Source: Capra hircus | Taxonomy: Eukaryota > Chordata > Mammalia > Artiodactyla > Bovidae | Reading direction: 5' to 3' | Length of the DNA stretch: 64,000 nucleotides | Assembly (NCBI RefSeq): GCF_001704415.2 | Contig: NC_030836.1 | Coordinates: forward strand, 25,952,001 to 26,016,000 | Part shown: positions 1 to 9,742 of the stretch, one piece after another | Layout: the number at the start of each line of letters is the position of its first letter | How positions within the stretch are numbered: position 1 is the first letter of the stretch | Translations under genes and position numbers: made by a program | The notes under the pieces: generated by a model | Database searches by the model: none | Told to the model about the DNA's origin: nothing | Seen by the model: only the letters and a program-made list of their open reading frames with translations

Positions 1-137
1 AATGACCCAGAGAGATGATATGGGATGGGAGGTGGGAGGGGGGATCAGGATTGGGAACTCATGTAACCAGTACAGTATTGTAAAGTAAAATAAAGTAAAA
101 ATAAAAATTAAAAAAATAAATAAGAGAAAAAATAAAA
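1..137 (+). mobile_element. L1 (bovine type) 3' end, cut by window edge
   Basis: The window opens inside the 3' end of a bovine-type L1. A G-rich stretch (GGGAGGTGGGAGGGG type) is followed by the CAGTATTGTAAAGTAAAATAA tail and an A-rich end. The same tail recurs near 33070, 56860 and 59360. The rest of the element lies outside the window. Confidence 0.8.
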
Positions 138-1062
138 ATCTTTCATTGAAATATAGTGTATTTACAGTGTTGTATTAGGTTCAAGTGTACTGTAGTTATT
201 TAGTTATTATATGTGTACACAAATATATTGTTTTTCAGATTCTTTTCAATTATAAGTTATTTCAAAATATTGAATATAGTTCCCTGTGCTATACAGTAGT
301 TCCTTGTTGTTTATATGTTGTAGGCAGTGAAGTGAAGTCACTCAGTCATGTCTGACTCTTTGCTACCCCATTGACTGTAGCCTATCATGCTCCTCCATCC
401 ATGGGATATCCCAGGCAAGAAATCTGGAGTGGGTTGCCATTTCCTTCTCCAGAGGATCTTCCCAACCCAGGGATCAAACCTGGGTCTCCTGCATTGTGGG
501 CAGACGCTTTACAATCTGAGGCACCAGGGAAGTCATATGTAGTAGTAGGTATCCGTTAATCTCAAATTTTTAATTTTTCCCTCCCTCTCCTTTGGTAACC
601 ATAAGCTGTTTTCTATGTCTATTTTGTAAATAAGTTCACATGTATCATTTTTTTTAGATTCAAGATATGTCATATTATATGATACTTATCTTTCTGTATC
701 TGACTTATTTCACTTTGAATTATAATCTCTGGGTCCATTCATGTTGCTGCAAATGGCATTATTTCATTTTTTTATGGCTGAGTAATATTCCATCATATTT
801 GTGTACCACTACTTCTTTCTCCATTCATCTGTCAATGGACATTTAGGTTACTTCCATGTCTTGGATACTGTAAATAGTGCCACTATAAATACTGAGTTGC
901 ATGTATCTTTTTGAAGCATGATCTTCTCTGAATATATGTCCAGGAGTGGGACTGCTGGGTCATACTGTAACTCTATTTTTAGTGATCTTAGGGAACCTTC
1001 ATACTGTTCTCCATAGTGGCTGTACCAATTTACATTCCCACCAACAGTGTGAAAGGTAGAAT
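138..1062 (-). mobile_element. Old L1 fragment, antisense, split by a SINE
   Basis: This diverged L1 3' half reads antisense. It contains the recognisable antisense phrases around 'ttccctgtgctatacagtag' and 'ctgagtaatattcc'. A Bov-tA SINE at 325-534 interrupts it. Only short chance frames remain, so it codes for nothing. Confidence 0.65.
325..534 (-). mobile_element. Bov-tA-type SINE
   Basis: Reverse orientation. The element runs from the BovB-derived part (GTGAAGTCACTCAGTCATG) to the tRNA-like head (ending CACCAGGGAAGTC). The flanks ATATGTTGTAG (314-324) and ATATGTAGTAG (535-545) look like an 11-bp target-site duplication with one mismatch. Confidence 0.85.
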
Positions 1063-2464
1063 TTCTATTCTTAATAAATAGTTCACAAATAAGAAACAAA
1101 ACTGCAAAAATGATAATGCATGGAACATCTGGGAAAAGAATAAAGAAACACCACTATCAATATGAACGTCATGGAAGAATTTTTAAGGCAAAAAAAAATT
1201 ACCTTCAATAATTTTAAAAGTGCATGTTAAAATCAGACTTCTAGAATATTCAATTTCATTTCAAAATGAAAATGATGTAAAGATTGATAATTATTGTTGG
1301 CAAAGATATGGTGAGATTGAACATCTCACATACATCAATTGGAATAAATTTTCTTAAAATAAATAAATAAATGTAAATGATAAATATATAATATATATAT
1401 AACAAACATTCAGCAAAATTTTCATATCTGAGAGTATGCATACATATATCAATTGGAATAAATTTTTTGAAAATAAACATATAACAAGCTTTCAGTAAAA
1501 TTTTCATATCTGAGAGTTCTAAAACATCTACAAATTTGAGGATTTTATGCACTATATACTTTGGCTTATTGATATGCATAAAATATTGTCCAATACACAG
1601 ATGACCTTAAAAATCTTTAACAAGGACAATGATACAAAAGCAATTGGTTGGGAACAATAAAGTCAGATTGAGGAGCAGCAGGTTTGTGGTAGTTGGCTGA
1701 ACTCTTACTTTCTCAGTGAACACTCACATTGATTTATTTTATGCATTTAAATCTTTGACCTGTATGGTAATTGAGAAACATTATAAAATAGGATAGGAGA
1801 AAGATAGGAAAACAGATAACTGGAGACAAATAATTGCAAATTTAATTTTTGAATTATGGTGCCATGATACGGTGATGCGGAAAAATCTTTAAAGCCAGAG
1901 GGAAAGCAGTTCATTTATCCTACAGGGATGGTTTACTCAAGCCATTGCCCTTCCATGCTCTGGTTCTTGGTGTGGTCTCCAGGGACATTTGACTTTGGAG
2001 AGCACTGGGCAGGTTTGCCTGCACCATACCTGAAATTTGCCTCCTGTTCTGCCAATAATCCCTCTGCACTAAAATTAGCCAAGTTCCATTCCCCAAAGGC
2101 CTCTCAAGGGCTCAGCAGAATCTTTACACTCAAACATTTTGACCCATATTTATAAATCCAAATTTGCTATTGGCGTATCTTAAATGGGAAGCTGTAGGTA
2201 AGTGAACCACTGCTATTTCGTGTGTTCTTTCGCTTTTTCTCATCCATTTGGAGATGTAGATCCTGAAATTTCCATTGAAAGGATATGATGTAGAGCATGG
2301 TCCAGTCTGTGCTACTAACTAACCTTGAGAATTTAGCAAGTCATTTTTCTTCTCTGAGCCTCAACTCTGCTGGAGTGACTTTGCATTAAAGTCTAAGACC
2401 ATTTTTCATTTTGCGGTCTCTCTACTTTTAGGATGAGAAATAAGATATAAAATTAGACTTTCCT
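1063..2464. other. AT-rich intergenic DNA with a local tandem duplication
   Basis: I see no supported gene. The interval holds a diverged tandem duplication (1336-1517, listed separately). Around 2300-2400 there is a MIR-like stretch resembling the 'cttgggcaagt...ctctgagcctcagtt' region of MIR. The open frames here are short and show no family resemblance. Confidence 0.5.
1336..1517. repeat. Diverged tandem duplication, two units
   Basis: Both units begin with CAATTGGAATAAATTTT (1336-1352 and 1450-1466). They end with CAG(C/T)AAAATTTTCATATCTGAGAGT (1411-1435 and 1493-1517). The first unit is about 32 bp longer because of an AT-rich, TA-repeat insert around 1367-1402. An AT-rich 107-codon minus-strand frame crosses both units but resembles no protein. 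Confidence 0.75.
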
Positions 2465-2556
2465 TTTTTTGTAGGTTTTATTATTTTTTAGTTGGAATAT
2501 AATTGCTTTACAATGTTGTATTAGTTTCTACTGTACAACAAAGTGAATCAGCTATA

Positions 2557-2592
<36 letters not shown>

Positions 2593-2620
2593 CTATATAT
2601 TCCCTCCTTCTTGGAAGTTC
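2465..2620 (-). mobile_element. Old L1 3' end, antisense, with (TA)n
   Basis: An antisense L1 3' terminal motif ('ttggaatataattgctttacaatgttgta') is followed by a perfect TA run at 2561-2589, then the ATTCCCTCCTTCTTGG continuation. It is a short relic. Confidence 0.6.
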
Positions 2621-3028
2621 ACTTAAATGGAGTAAGTAGACAAAAGGTTTAAGTATCTATAATTCCACTGACCAAGGAGAATTCACAAATTTTAAATGTT
2701 TACTTAAATAGGGTGTTCAAATGGCACAGCTAAGCAGTACTAATGCCTTTTTGATTTCCTTACTCCCCTGCTTGTAAACTCTATCTTAAACAGGAACTTC
2801 TTAACCTGACATTTACCTAAAGCTGAAGTTATGATCTGAGTCCTCTGTCTACTTTTCCTATGTTATCTCTTACTGCTATTTCTATTTCAAGAAAGACATT
2901 CTGACTCTATCCAGACATTCCCTCTACTGTCACATCTCTGTGACATTGTTTTTCTTTTTTTTGTGGTTTTCCATTTACCATCTTTGTATTTGACAATATT
3001 ATATAAATCTTTAGACTAGATTTTTGTT

Positions 3029-3175
3029 TTAAAAATATTTATCTATTTTGGCTGCACCGGGTCTTAGTTGCAGCATGGGAACCCTTAGTTGTGGCAAATG
3101 GGATCTACTTCCCTGATCAGGGGTCCCCTGCATTGGATGCAAGGAGTCTTAGCTGCTGGACCACAGGGGAAGTCC
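3029..3175 (-). mobile_element. CHR-type tRNA-derived SINE fragment
   Basis: Reverse orientation. 'TTGGCTGCACCGGGTCTTAG' begins the fragment and 'GGACCACAGGGGAAGTCC' ends it. This is the layout of the older cetartiodactyl tRNA-derived SINE (CHR-like) rather than Bov-tA. The assignment to that family is from memory. Confidence 0.65.
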
Positions 3176-3276
3176 TAGAGTAGATTTTCCAAAATTATTT
3201 CTCTAATTAGCTTCTTAAAAAATATAAAAAAGCTAAACAAAACAGTTACACAGTCATTATACAAAATGTATTCTAT

Positions 3277-3383
3277 AAGAATATGGAATGCTTCACGAAT
3301 TTGCATGTCATCCTTGCACAGGGGCCATGCTAATCTTCTCTGTATCATTCCAATTTCAGTATATGTGCTGCCAAAGCAAACAC
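3277..3383 (-). pseudogene. U6 snRNA pseudogene
   Basis: Read on the minus strand, nearly the whole roughly 107-nt U6 spliceosomal RNA is recognisable. It starts GTGTTTGCTTTGGCAGCAC and includes the ATACAGAGAAGATTAGCATG core with the ACAGAGA box intact. It ends GTGAAGCATTCCATATTC. Several substitutions in the 5' stem and 3' end, together with no visible TATA/PSE promoter about 25-60 bp upstream (plus side of 3383), mark it as a retro-copy rather than a working U6 gene. U6 pseudogenes are very common in mammals. Confidence 0.9.
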
Positions 3384-3494
3384 TCTGTATTTTCTTAATG
3401 TTTCTCCCCACAGAAATGCATCATTTCTCTCCCTCCCTGTTTCTGAGTTAAGAATACTTTCTAAATTTCAAGATACAGCTACTATTTATTTACA

Positions 3495-3720
3495 TTCAAA
3501 ATATTGTTATCTAGTGTTCTTCTAGGCATTAGGCTTAAAGCTTTCTATACACTGTCTAATTTAATGCTTAAATCAACCCTACAGGGGAAGTGTTGCTGTC
3601 CTCTTTTGCAGAATTGAAAACTGCGATGTAGGTACCATTGCCCACACCATACAGACTAGATTCAGAATAATTCAGATTCTTTAACCAAGAGGTCACAGTT
3701 TATGAGTCCAAAATCCCAGG
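3495..3720 (-). repeat. MIR SINE relic
   Basis: This is a highly diverged antisense MIR: 'ttctaggcattaggcttaaag...taatttaatgcttaaatcaaccctacaggggaagt', then a 'cagaattgaaaactgcgatg' region. The assignment rests on the order of remembered MIR segments. Confidence 0.5.
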
Positions 3721-4171
3721 TCTACTGGTGATGTGGGGAACACTCTTTTCTCTCTTTCCAAGCTGGTTTTTATAGTGTTGGCAAAAGTTATGGCTATTGA
3801 GCATCATAGGTATCTGGAAGTAGAGATCCTAAAATGAATGAAATAGACTTCTCTCCTTGAGGTCTCACAGTTGCTCATTCCTTCAAGGAGAATGTATTTT
3901 TTCTCCTCCCAATAGCACTGTATCTATAACATTTTAAAGACATGTATCACATTTTGTTTATTTAAAATTTTTATTTTGTTCTTGATTTACAAAATGATTT
4001 TCTTGTCTTTCCATCTAAAATAAGATACAAGAAAGTAGAGATATTACATATTACTTCTTCACTCTTTTTGTAGTTGTTAGTACTCTTTGCTTACATAAAA
4101 TATTCTGAGAATAAATGGTCACTGATTGGAGTGAATGGAAAATTCACAAATGTATGCCTAGTGATGGTTTG

Positions 4172-4346
4172 GTGGTTTAGTCGCTTGGTTGTGTCTGACT
4201 CTTGTGACCCCATAGACTGTAGCCTGCCACTCTCCTCTGTCCAGGGGATTTCCCAGGCAAGAAGACTGGAGCAGGTGGCCATTTCCTTCTCCAGGGGATC
4301 TTCCTGACCCAGGAATGGAACCCAGTTTCCCTGCATTGCATGTTTG
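4172..4346 (-). mobile_element. Bov-tA-type SINE
   Basis: Reverse-orientation Bov-tA: TTTAGTCGCTTGGTTGTGTC at one end, then the 'ggccatttccttctccaggg' core, with a truncated tRNA-like head. It accounts for the short open frames on both strands here. Confidence 0.85.
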
Positions 4347-4595
4347 CCTAGAATTATACCTAAAAATACCTAAAAATGTATGCTGAAGAACAATCCACTA
4401 TGTCAGTTAAAAATCTAAAATTTACATTTACAGTGCTAGATATAAGATATATTTCAGTGAATTTCCTATTTAGAAATGTTTCAGGTATGACAAATGAGAG
4501 TAAACTCTTTCCTATCTTAGGCTCATCAGCAACAGAATCTGCTTAAAACCATACAAAGGCTGGGGAAAAATCATACCTATATATTAATTTACATA

Positions 4596-4735
4596 TTATG
4601 CTTAAAATATCTCAGTGAGGCAAACTGGGTATATTGTCATCATTCTCATTTTACTGGCAGGAAAATTAAAGTTGAGAAAGGTTAAGTAACTTTCCTAAGA
4701 TCACATGTACTAGTGCAAAACTAGTTAAGTTAAAC
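4596..4735 (-). repeat. MIR SINE relic
   Basis: Antisense MIR core: 'attctcattttactggcagg' followed by 'gagaaaggttaagtaactttc'. It is diverged and non-coding. Confidence 0.55.
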
Positions 4736-5159
4736 TTGAATTGACAAGTGACCATTCTGTTATGGGATGTGAAGAGATGCATTCCAGGTGTCTTGTAAAT
4801 AGCTAGCTTTCTTAGTTCTTTTAAAATGCTTAAATATATGAAATATCTCTTTTATTTCCAAGGTTTTCAAATGTTGAGGCAGCTTTGTATTTTGATAGTG
4901 ATTTTAAAACTTAAATCAGTATTTGTGATCTTCTCTTGAAACTTTTCATGTGTATAAGAAATTACACTTTAGATAAGTATCCTGAGATTAATATCGATAA
5001 TCACACTCTGTTCTAGTCACCCTTCTTTTCGTTTGCCCAGGGGACAATCATTTCTCTGGGTTTCCCAGAGACACATGATAGAAAGCTTTTCTTCCATGTG
5101 TTTTCTAATCAGATGTTAGAAAAGCAGTAGGTCATTATCTTTATAATGTGCAGGAACAG

Positions 5160-5475
5160 TATTTTTTTTTAACTTTTAATTTTGTATATACAGTATGTCA
5201 ATTAACAATGTTGTGATAGTTTCAAGTGAAAAGCAAAGGGGTTCAGCTGGACATATGCATGTATCCATTCTCCCCCAAACTGCCCTCCCATCCAGGTTGC
5301 CACATAACACTGAGCAGAGCTCTGTGTGCTGTGCAGTAGGACACTGTTGTGTGTACATTTAAACATAGCAGTGTGTACATGTCCATTACAAGCTCCTTAA
5401 CTCTCCCTTCCCCCATCCTTCCCCTCTAGTAAGCTTAAGTTCGTTCTCTTAAGTCTGTGAGTCTGAGGAACAGTG
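5160..5475 (-). mobile_element. Old ruminant L1 3' end, antisense
   Basis: Antisense L1 terminal region: 'aacaatgttgtgatagtttcaag', then 'ttgccacataacactgagcag', then 'gtagtgtgtac'-like text. A T-run (about 5161-5170) marks the polyA side. A diverged MIR-like stretch follows at about 5722-5895. Confidence 0.55.
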
Positions 5476-6120
5476 TTTTCTATTTTGTCCCTTGCCCATG
5501 ATTTAACATCCTTCTAGGATGAAAATCCTAAAGCAGGAAATATATATCCAAGTTAGAGCTAACTCAAAAGGAAACTGAATATTTTTCCAGGAATGTGATG
5601 GGAACTTGCACTTTTTTTTTTTTTTTTTGGTCTGGGGATATAAATGAACAATCTGTCACACCATGGAAACTCTAAATACCTGCCATGGGAATTTATCAGG
5701 TGTCTTACATAAATGCCACATAAAATTATAAACTATAGAATATTTTGCAGACATTATGGGTACTTTATATCATAGATGTGGGAAGTGAGGTTTAGAGAAT
5801 TTCTGAAGATTGTTATTGTTTACACAGTTAGTTACTGAAAGAATAAAAATTCACTCCCAGTTTGGCAATATTGCCTCCAGTACCAGTTTTTAATTTTTGA
5901 GGACTGATGATTTGTGATCCTCATGAACTATAAATACCATCAGTGCTATGCTGTGTTTTATGGTCTTGGTGTTTGATTGTACCAGTACATGCTGTTCAAA
6001 TGCTGGGTGTCCCGTAGAACCACTTACAACCTTCTTCTTGTACTAAGTGACAGGTGAAAACTATTCCTCAGGGAAGCCAGAAGATATTGTCCCAGAGAAG
6101 CTTGTGGAGCCCACAGTGAA

Positions 6121-6141
6121 TATGCCCGTTTTCCTCCGCAG
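6121..6141 (+). promoter_or_regulatory. Candidate 3' splice site before the OR4D5-like ATG
   Basis: The run CCCGTTTTCCTCCGCAG ends about 28 bp before the ATG at 6169. OR genes typically join a non-coding 5' exon to a single coding exon at such an acceptor. No transcript evidence is available here. Confidence 0.5.
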
Positions 6142-6168
6142 GCTCACTTGCCAGGCCACACCAAGCAG

Positions 6169-7113
6169 ATGACCGCAGCGAACTATTCCCAGGTGACAGG
6201 TTTTGTCCTCCTGGGGCTCTCTCAGGTATGGGAGCTCCGGCTTTTCTTCTTTATCATCTTCTTAGTTGTGTATCTTATGACTGTGACTGGAAATCTCCTG
6301 ATTGTGGCCGTAGTGACCTCTGACCCACGCCTGCACACAACCATGTACTTTCTCTTAGGCAATCTTTCTTTCCTGGACTTTTGCTACTCGTCCATCACGG
6401 CACCAAGGATGCTGGCTGACTTGCTCTCACGGAAGCCTGTCATTTCCTTTGGTGGCTGCCTGACTCAGCTCTTCTTCTTCCACTTCATTGGAGGCATCAA
6501 GATCTTCCTGCTGACGGTCATGGCGTATGACCGCTATGTTGCCATTTCCCAGCCCCTGCGCTATATGCTTATCATGAATCGGACAGTGTGTGGGCTCCTC
6601 GTGGCAGCCTCCTGGGTGGGGGGCTTCATCCACTCCATTGCACAGGTTGGACTGACTGTCCAGCTGCCATTCTGTGGGCCTGACAACCTGGACAACTTTT
6701 ACTGTGATGTGCCTCAGCTGATCAAGTTGGCCTGCACAGACACCTTTGTCTTAGAGCTTCTGATGGTGTCTAACAATGGTCTGGTGACCCTGATGTGTTT
6801 TCTGGTGCTCCTGGGATCCTACACAGCGCTGCTAGTCATGCTCCGAGGCCGCTCAAGGGAGGGCCGTGGCAAAGCCCTGTCCACCTGTGCCTCCCATATT
6901 GCCGTGGTCACCTTAATCTTTGTGCCTTGTGTCTATATCTATGCACGGCCATTTCGGACATTCCCCATGGACAAGTTGGTCTCTGTGCTGTACACAATGG
7001 TCACTCCTGTGCTGAATCCTGCTATCTACACCCTGAGAAACAAAGAAGTGATCATGGCCACGAAGAAGCTGTGGAGGAGGCAAAAGGACCTTCTGGGTCC
7101 CCTGGAGCACTGA
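6169..7113 (+). CDS. OR4D5: Olfactory receptor, OR4D5-like, intact
   Basis: A 314-residue class II odorant receptor: a seven-helix G-protein-coupled receptor of the olfactory cilium that signals through the olfactory G protein. It has an N-glycosylation sequon at N5-Y-S, GN at 41-42 (TM1) and LHTTMYF from 55. C97 and C179 form the expected TM3-EC2 disulfide. MAYDRYVAIS lies at 118-127, SY at 217-218 (TM5), KALSTCASHI at 235-244 (TM6) and PVLNPAIYTLRN at 280-291 (TM7). Length is normal for the family. I start at the ATG at 6169; the frame can be extended upstream only to a TTG at 6148. A pyrimidine-rich tract ending CCGCAG at 6141 is a likely splice acceptor for an upstream non-coding exon. 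Overall similarity, including the rare T in LHTTMYF, is closest to human OR4D5 as remembered. Confidence 0.93.
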   Translation: MTAANYSQVTGFVLLGLSQVWELRLFFFIIFLVVYLMTVTGNLLIVAVVTSDPRLHTTMYFLLGNLSFLDFCYSSITAPRMLADLLSRKPVISFGGCLTQLFFFHFIGGIKIFLLTVMAYDRYVAISQPLRYMLIMNRTVCGLLVAASWVGGFIHSIAQVGLTVQLPFCGPDNLDNFYCDVPQLIKLACTDTFVLELLMVSNNGLVTLMCFLVLLGSYTALLVMLRGRSREGRGKALSTCASHIAVVTLIFVPCVYIYARPFRTFPMDKLVSVLYTMVTPVLNPAIYTLRNKEVIMATKKLWRRQKDLLGPLEH

Positions 7114-7292
7114 CCTCCAGATGAGCAGAAGCAGGGAGCTGAGAATCTGAGCTATGCTTCGGTGTAGCAACCTGCCTGAGAAGACCCACGAAGTAGCCAG
7201 GGCTACGAGTACATCTGCTGCTTCTTTACTGCTTTAACTTCAGCTAAGTTCTGCTGACCTGAACTTTTAACAAAGCTAGAAAATGGAATCGA

Positions 7293-7627
7293 GGGCTTCC
7301 TTGGTGGTAAAGAATCTGCCTGCCAGTGCAGGAGACATGGGTTAGATCCCTGATCTGCAAAGATCGTGCATGCTATGGAGCAACCAAGCCCATGCACCAC
7401 AATTATTGAGCCTGTGCTCCAGAGCCTCGGAGCTACAACTACTCAGCACACGTGCCACAACTATGGAAGCCCGAGTGTCGACAAGAGAAGCCACTGCAAA
7501 GAGAAGCCCATGCTCTGCAACGAGAAAATAACCCCCACTCTCCACAGCTAGAGAAAAGCCTGTGTGGCAACGAAGACCCAGCACAGCCAGAAACAAACAA
7601 ACAAATAAATAAAAATTTAAAAAAAAG
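7293..7627 (+). mobile_element. CHR-type SINE, near full length
   Basis: Forward-oriented tRNA-derived SINE beginning GGCTTCCTTGGTGGTAAAG. It ends in an A-rich tail (AAACAAACAAATAAATAAAAA). TGGAATCGAG (7284-7293) and TGGAATTGAG (7630-7639) form a 10-bp target-site duplication with one mismatch. The open frames over it on both strands are repeat artefacts. It lies within 200 bp of the 3' end of the OR4D5-like coding exon. Confidence 0.75.
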
Positions 7628-8019
7628 AGTGGAATTGAGAACTTCTCCCAAGTTTCCCCTAGAGAAAAAGCCTCCAGAGCTATTCAGAAATGATGTTTAG
7701 CTCTGATGGCACTTTCCCTTACGATGTTGGCCCTGCTGAGAACATTCAAACTGCAGTATGCATGGAGGTGGTGCATCTGTGTTTTCTTTTCTGATTTTGC
7801 TTCTTGGACACAAAATACATTTGAGGAGCTCAAAATGATTCTAAACTTCCAGGAGACAGGAGGGATCTGTAGGCTAAAATAAATGTCAGAAGTCAAATCA
7901 TGATTTCAGGAGGCTGATTGAATTTAATGTTGATGAAGAGAAAAGGAATCATCTTGGGCAAAGTTCTTTCTTCCTTACAGTTTCTTAAAGTCATCGTCAT
8001 CTCCATCATTAAGTAGTAT

Positions 8020-8185
8020 TTGTTAAGAGCTTACTGCGTGCCAGGCATTGCACCAAGCGATTTAGTTTTATTGTTTACTTTCATTCATTCAACATTCTTA
8101 TGAGGTTGGTACCTTCTGCATTTCAAAAGTGAATCAGTTGCAGGTTAGAGACATAAAATAATTTACTTAAAGCCCCAGAGCTTGT
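8020..8185 (-). repeat. MIR SINE relic
   Basis: Antisense MIR: 'agagcttactgcgtgccaggcattg' is the well-known 'gcacttactatgtgccaggcact' segment, followed by 'ttatgaggttggtacc'. Confidence 0.75.
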
Positions 8186-8261
8186 TTCTGAAATTTTTCC
8201 ATTTATTTAACTTTTGAGCCCAAGTTCTTGATAATATCTAAGACTCTCAGATATGAGAGCA

Positions 8262-8378
8262 TATGAATGGCAACCAGTCTAGTATTCTTGCCTGGAGAAT
8301 TCCATGGACAGAGGAACCTGGTGGGCTACAGTCCATGGGGTTGCAGAGTCGGACACGACTGAGCGAAAACATCTGAAA
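8262..8378 (+). mobile_element. Bov-A monomer SINE
   Basis: Only the BovB-derived half is present, forward: AGTATTCTTGCCTGGAGAAT through GTCGGACACGACTGAGCG. Confidence 0.85.
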
Positions 8379-8804
8379 CCCGGGAAAGAATGCCAAATTA
8401 GGATATAAATTGGGAAGAGAGATCATCCTCTGGTCGCTAAATAAAGAGTGGTATAAAATAATACATAAGCACCCCTACTAGCTCTACTTCAAATTAAGAA
8501 GGTGTGGAGAAATTATTATGGCCTTCTTCTTCATCACCTCTGTTTTCCCCAAGTACCCCATCTCCTTGATCCAGGTTCCTGCATTTCTTGTCACCAAGGT
8601 AATCAGTTAGCTTCTCATCTATGTCAGAGACCTGTGCATTTTTAAACTCACATCCGTATCTAAGGATCAATTCGAAAACAAAGCAAAGTAATGCTTGTTT
8701 AACTTCTTGAATGTATTTAATCCATCAGTGATACCCTCCATGGAGGTGGGATGAGATGAGGATGACATGTGTCTGTGATCTTAGCATTAAGTCATTATCC
8801 ATTG

Positions 8805-8882
8805 CTTAGTAAGTAAATTAATTAAATTAACTGACAGATTAACTTACTAAGTAAGCTGATTAAATTGTTAGTAAGTAAATTA
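8805..8882. repeat. Small inverted and direct repeat cluster
   Basis: TTAGTAAGTAAATTA occurs twice in direct orientation (8806-8820 and 8868-8882). CTTAGTAAG (8805-8813) pairs with CTTACTAAG (8843-8851) as inverted arms around a loop of about 29 bp. Confidence 0.75.
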
Positions 8883-9424
8883 CTGTAAGTATAGTTCCCC
8901 TCCACAATAATAGGCAAACAGGGCCTAGATCATGAGTCAGACTTGAAAGGGGAAAGGCAAAGGATTAGAGAAGAGGAAGTTGGGATATTGTAAGAGAAGA
9001 CATGACAACTATGTTGTCAAACAAACTATGATGAGGAAACAAACTGTTTATAGAGCATGTATTTTAACGGAAAGAGAATTTCAGAATCAGATGTTAAGCC
9101 AGAGTCCTCTTTCAATGCTTGTTAATTTAGTAGCAAAAATCTAATTCTCTTTTTATTATATTCTGAACTTGTAGCAAACTTTAATTATACAAGTTATATG
9201 TGCAAATAGATTGTAGCTTCTCAACAATCAATGTAATTTTCCTAAAAGTGTCCTCTAGCCAATAGTAGGGAAAAATAGCTAAAATTTAGGCCAGTTTAGT
9301 ACACTTAGTTTTATGTATAAAGTCAAATAGTTCCGTAAAAGAAGAGGTCTTTTTTTTTTTTTCCCAGAAAATAACAGTCCTTTAGAATTATGGCCTCTCC
9401 TTCTTTCCAATTTTGTCCCTTTAA

Positions 9425-9742
9425 AAGAAAATTGTTTATTCATGGCTGTGCCTGTTCTTCACTGCTCTTGGTCTTCTCTCTGCTTGTGGCGGCTGGGGGC
9501 CGTTCTCTAGTTGTGGTGAGCAGGCTTCCCGTGGCAGTGGCTTCTCTTACTGCAGAGCACGGGCTACAGGGCATGCAGGCTTTAGCAGCTGCAGTGCTCG
9601 GGCTCCAGAGCACAAGCTCAGTAGCTGTGGTGCCTGGGTTTAGTTACTCCACCACTGTGGGAGCTTCCCAGAGCAGGGATCCATCCCGTGTCTCTTGCAT
9701 TGGCAGGTGGGTTCTCTACCACTTAGCCACTGGGAAGCCCTT
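9425..9742 (-). mobile_element. CHR-type SINE, antisense
   Basis: Reverse-oriented relative of the element at 7293: 'CATGGCTGTGCCTGTTCTTC' through 'CCACTGGGAAGCCC'. Its GC-rich body creates a 122-codon plus-strand frame that is not a gene. Confidence 0.75.

Noticed and set aside
6148..6168. Upstream extension of the OR4D5-like frame to give a 321-residue protein
   Set aside because: The extension begins at a TTG and crosses the likely splice acceptor at 6141-6168. The ATG at 6169 gives a normal OR N-terminus with the N5 sequon.
6427..7124. Frames overlapping the OR4D5-like exon on both strands
   Set aside because: They are shadow frames of a GC-rich coding exon. The same holds under the other OR genes (26698-27081, 35735-36076, 46399-46761, 46921-47373).
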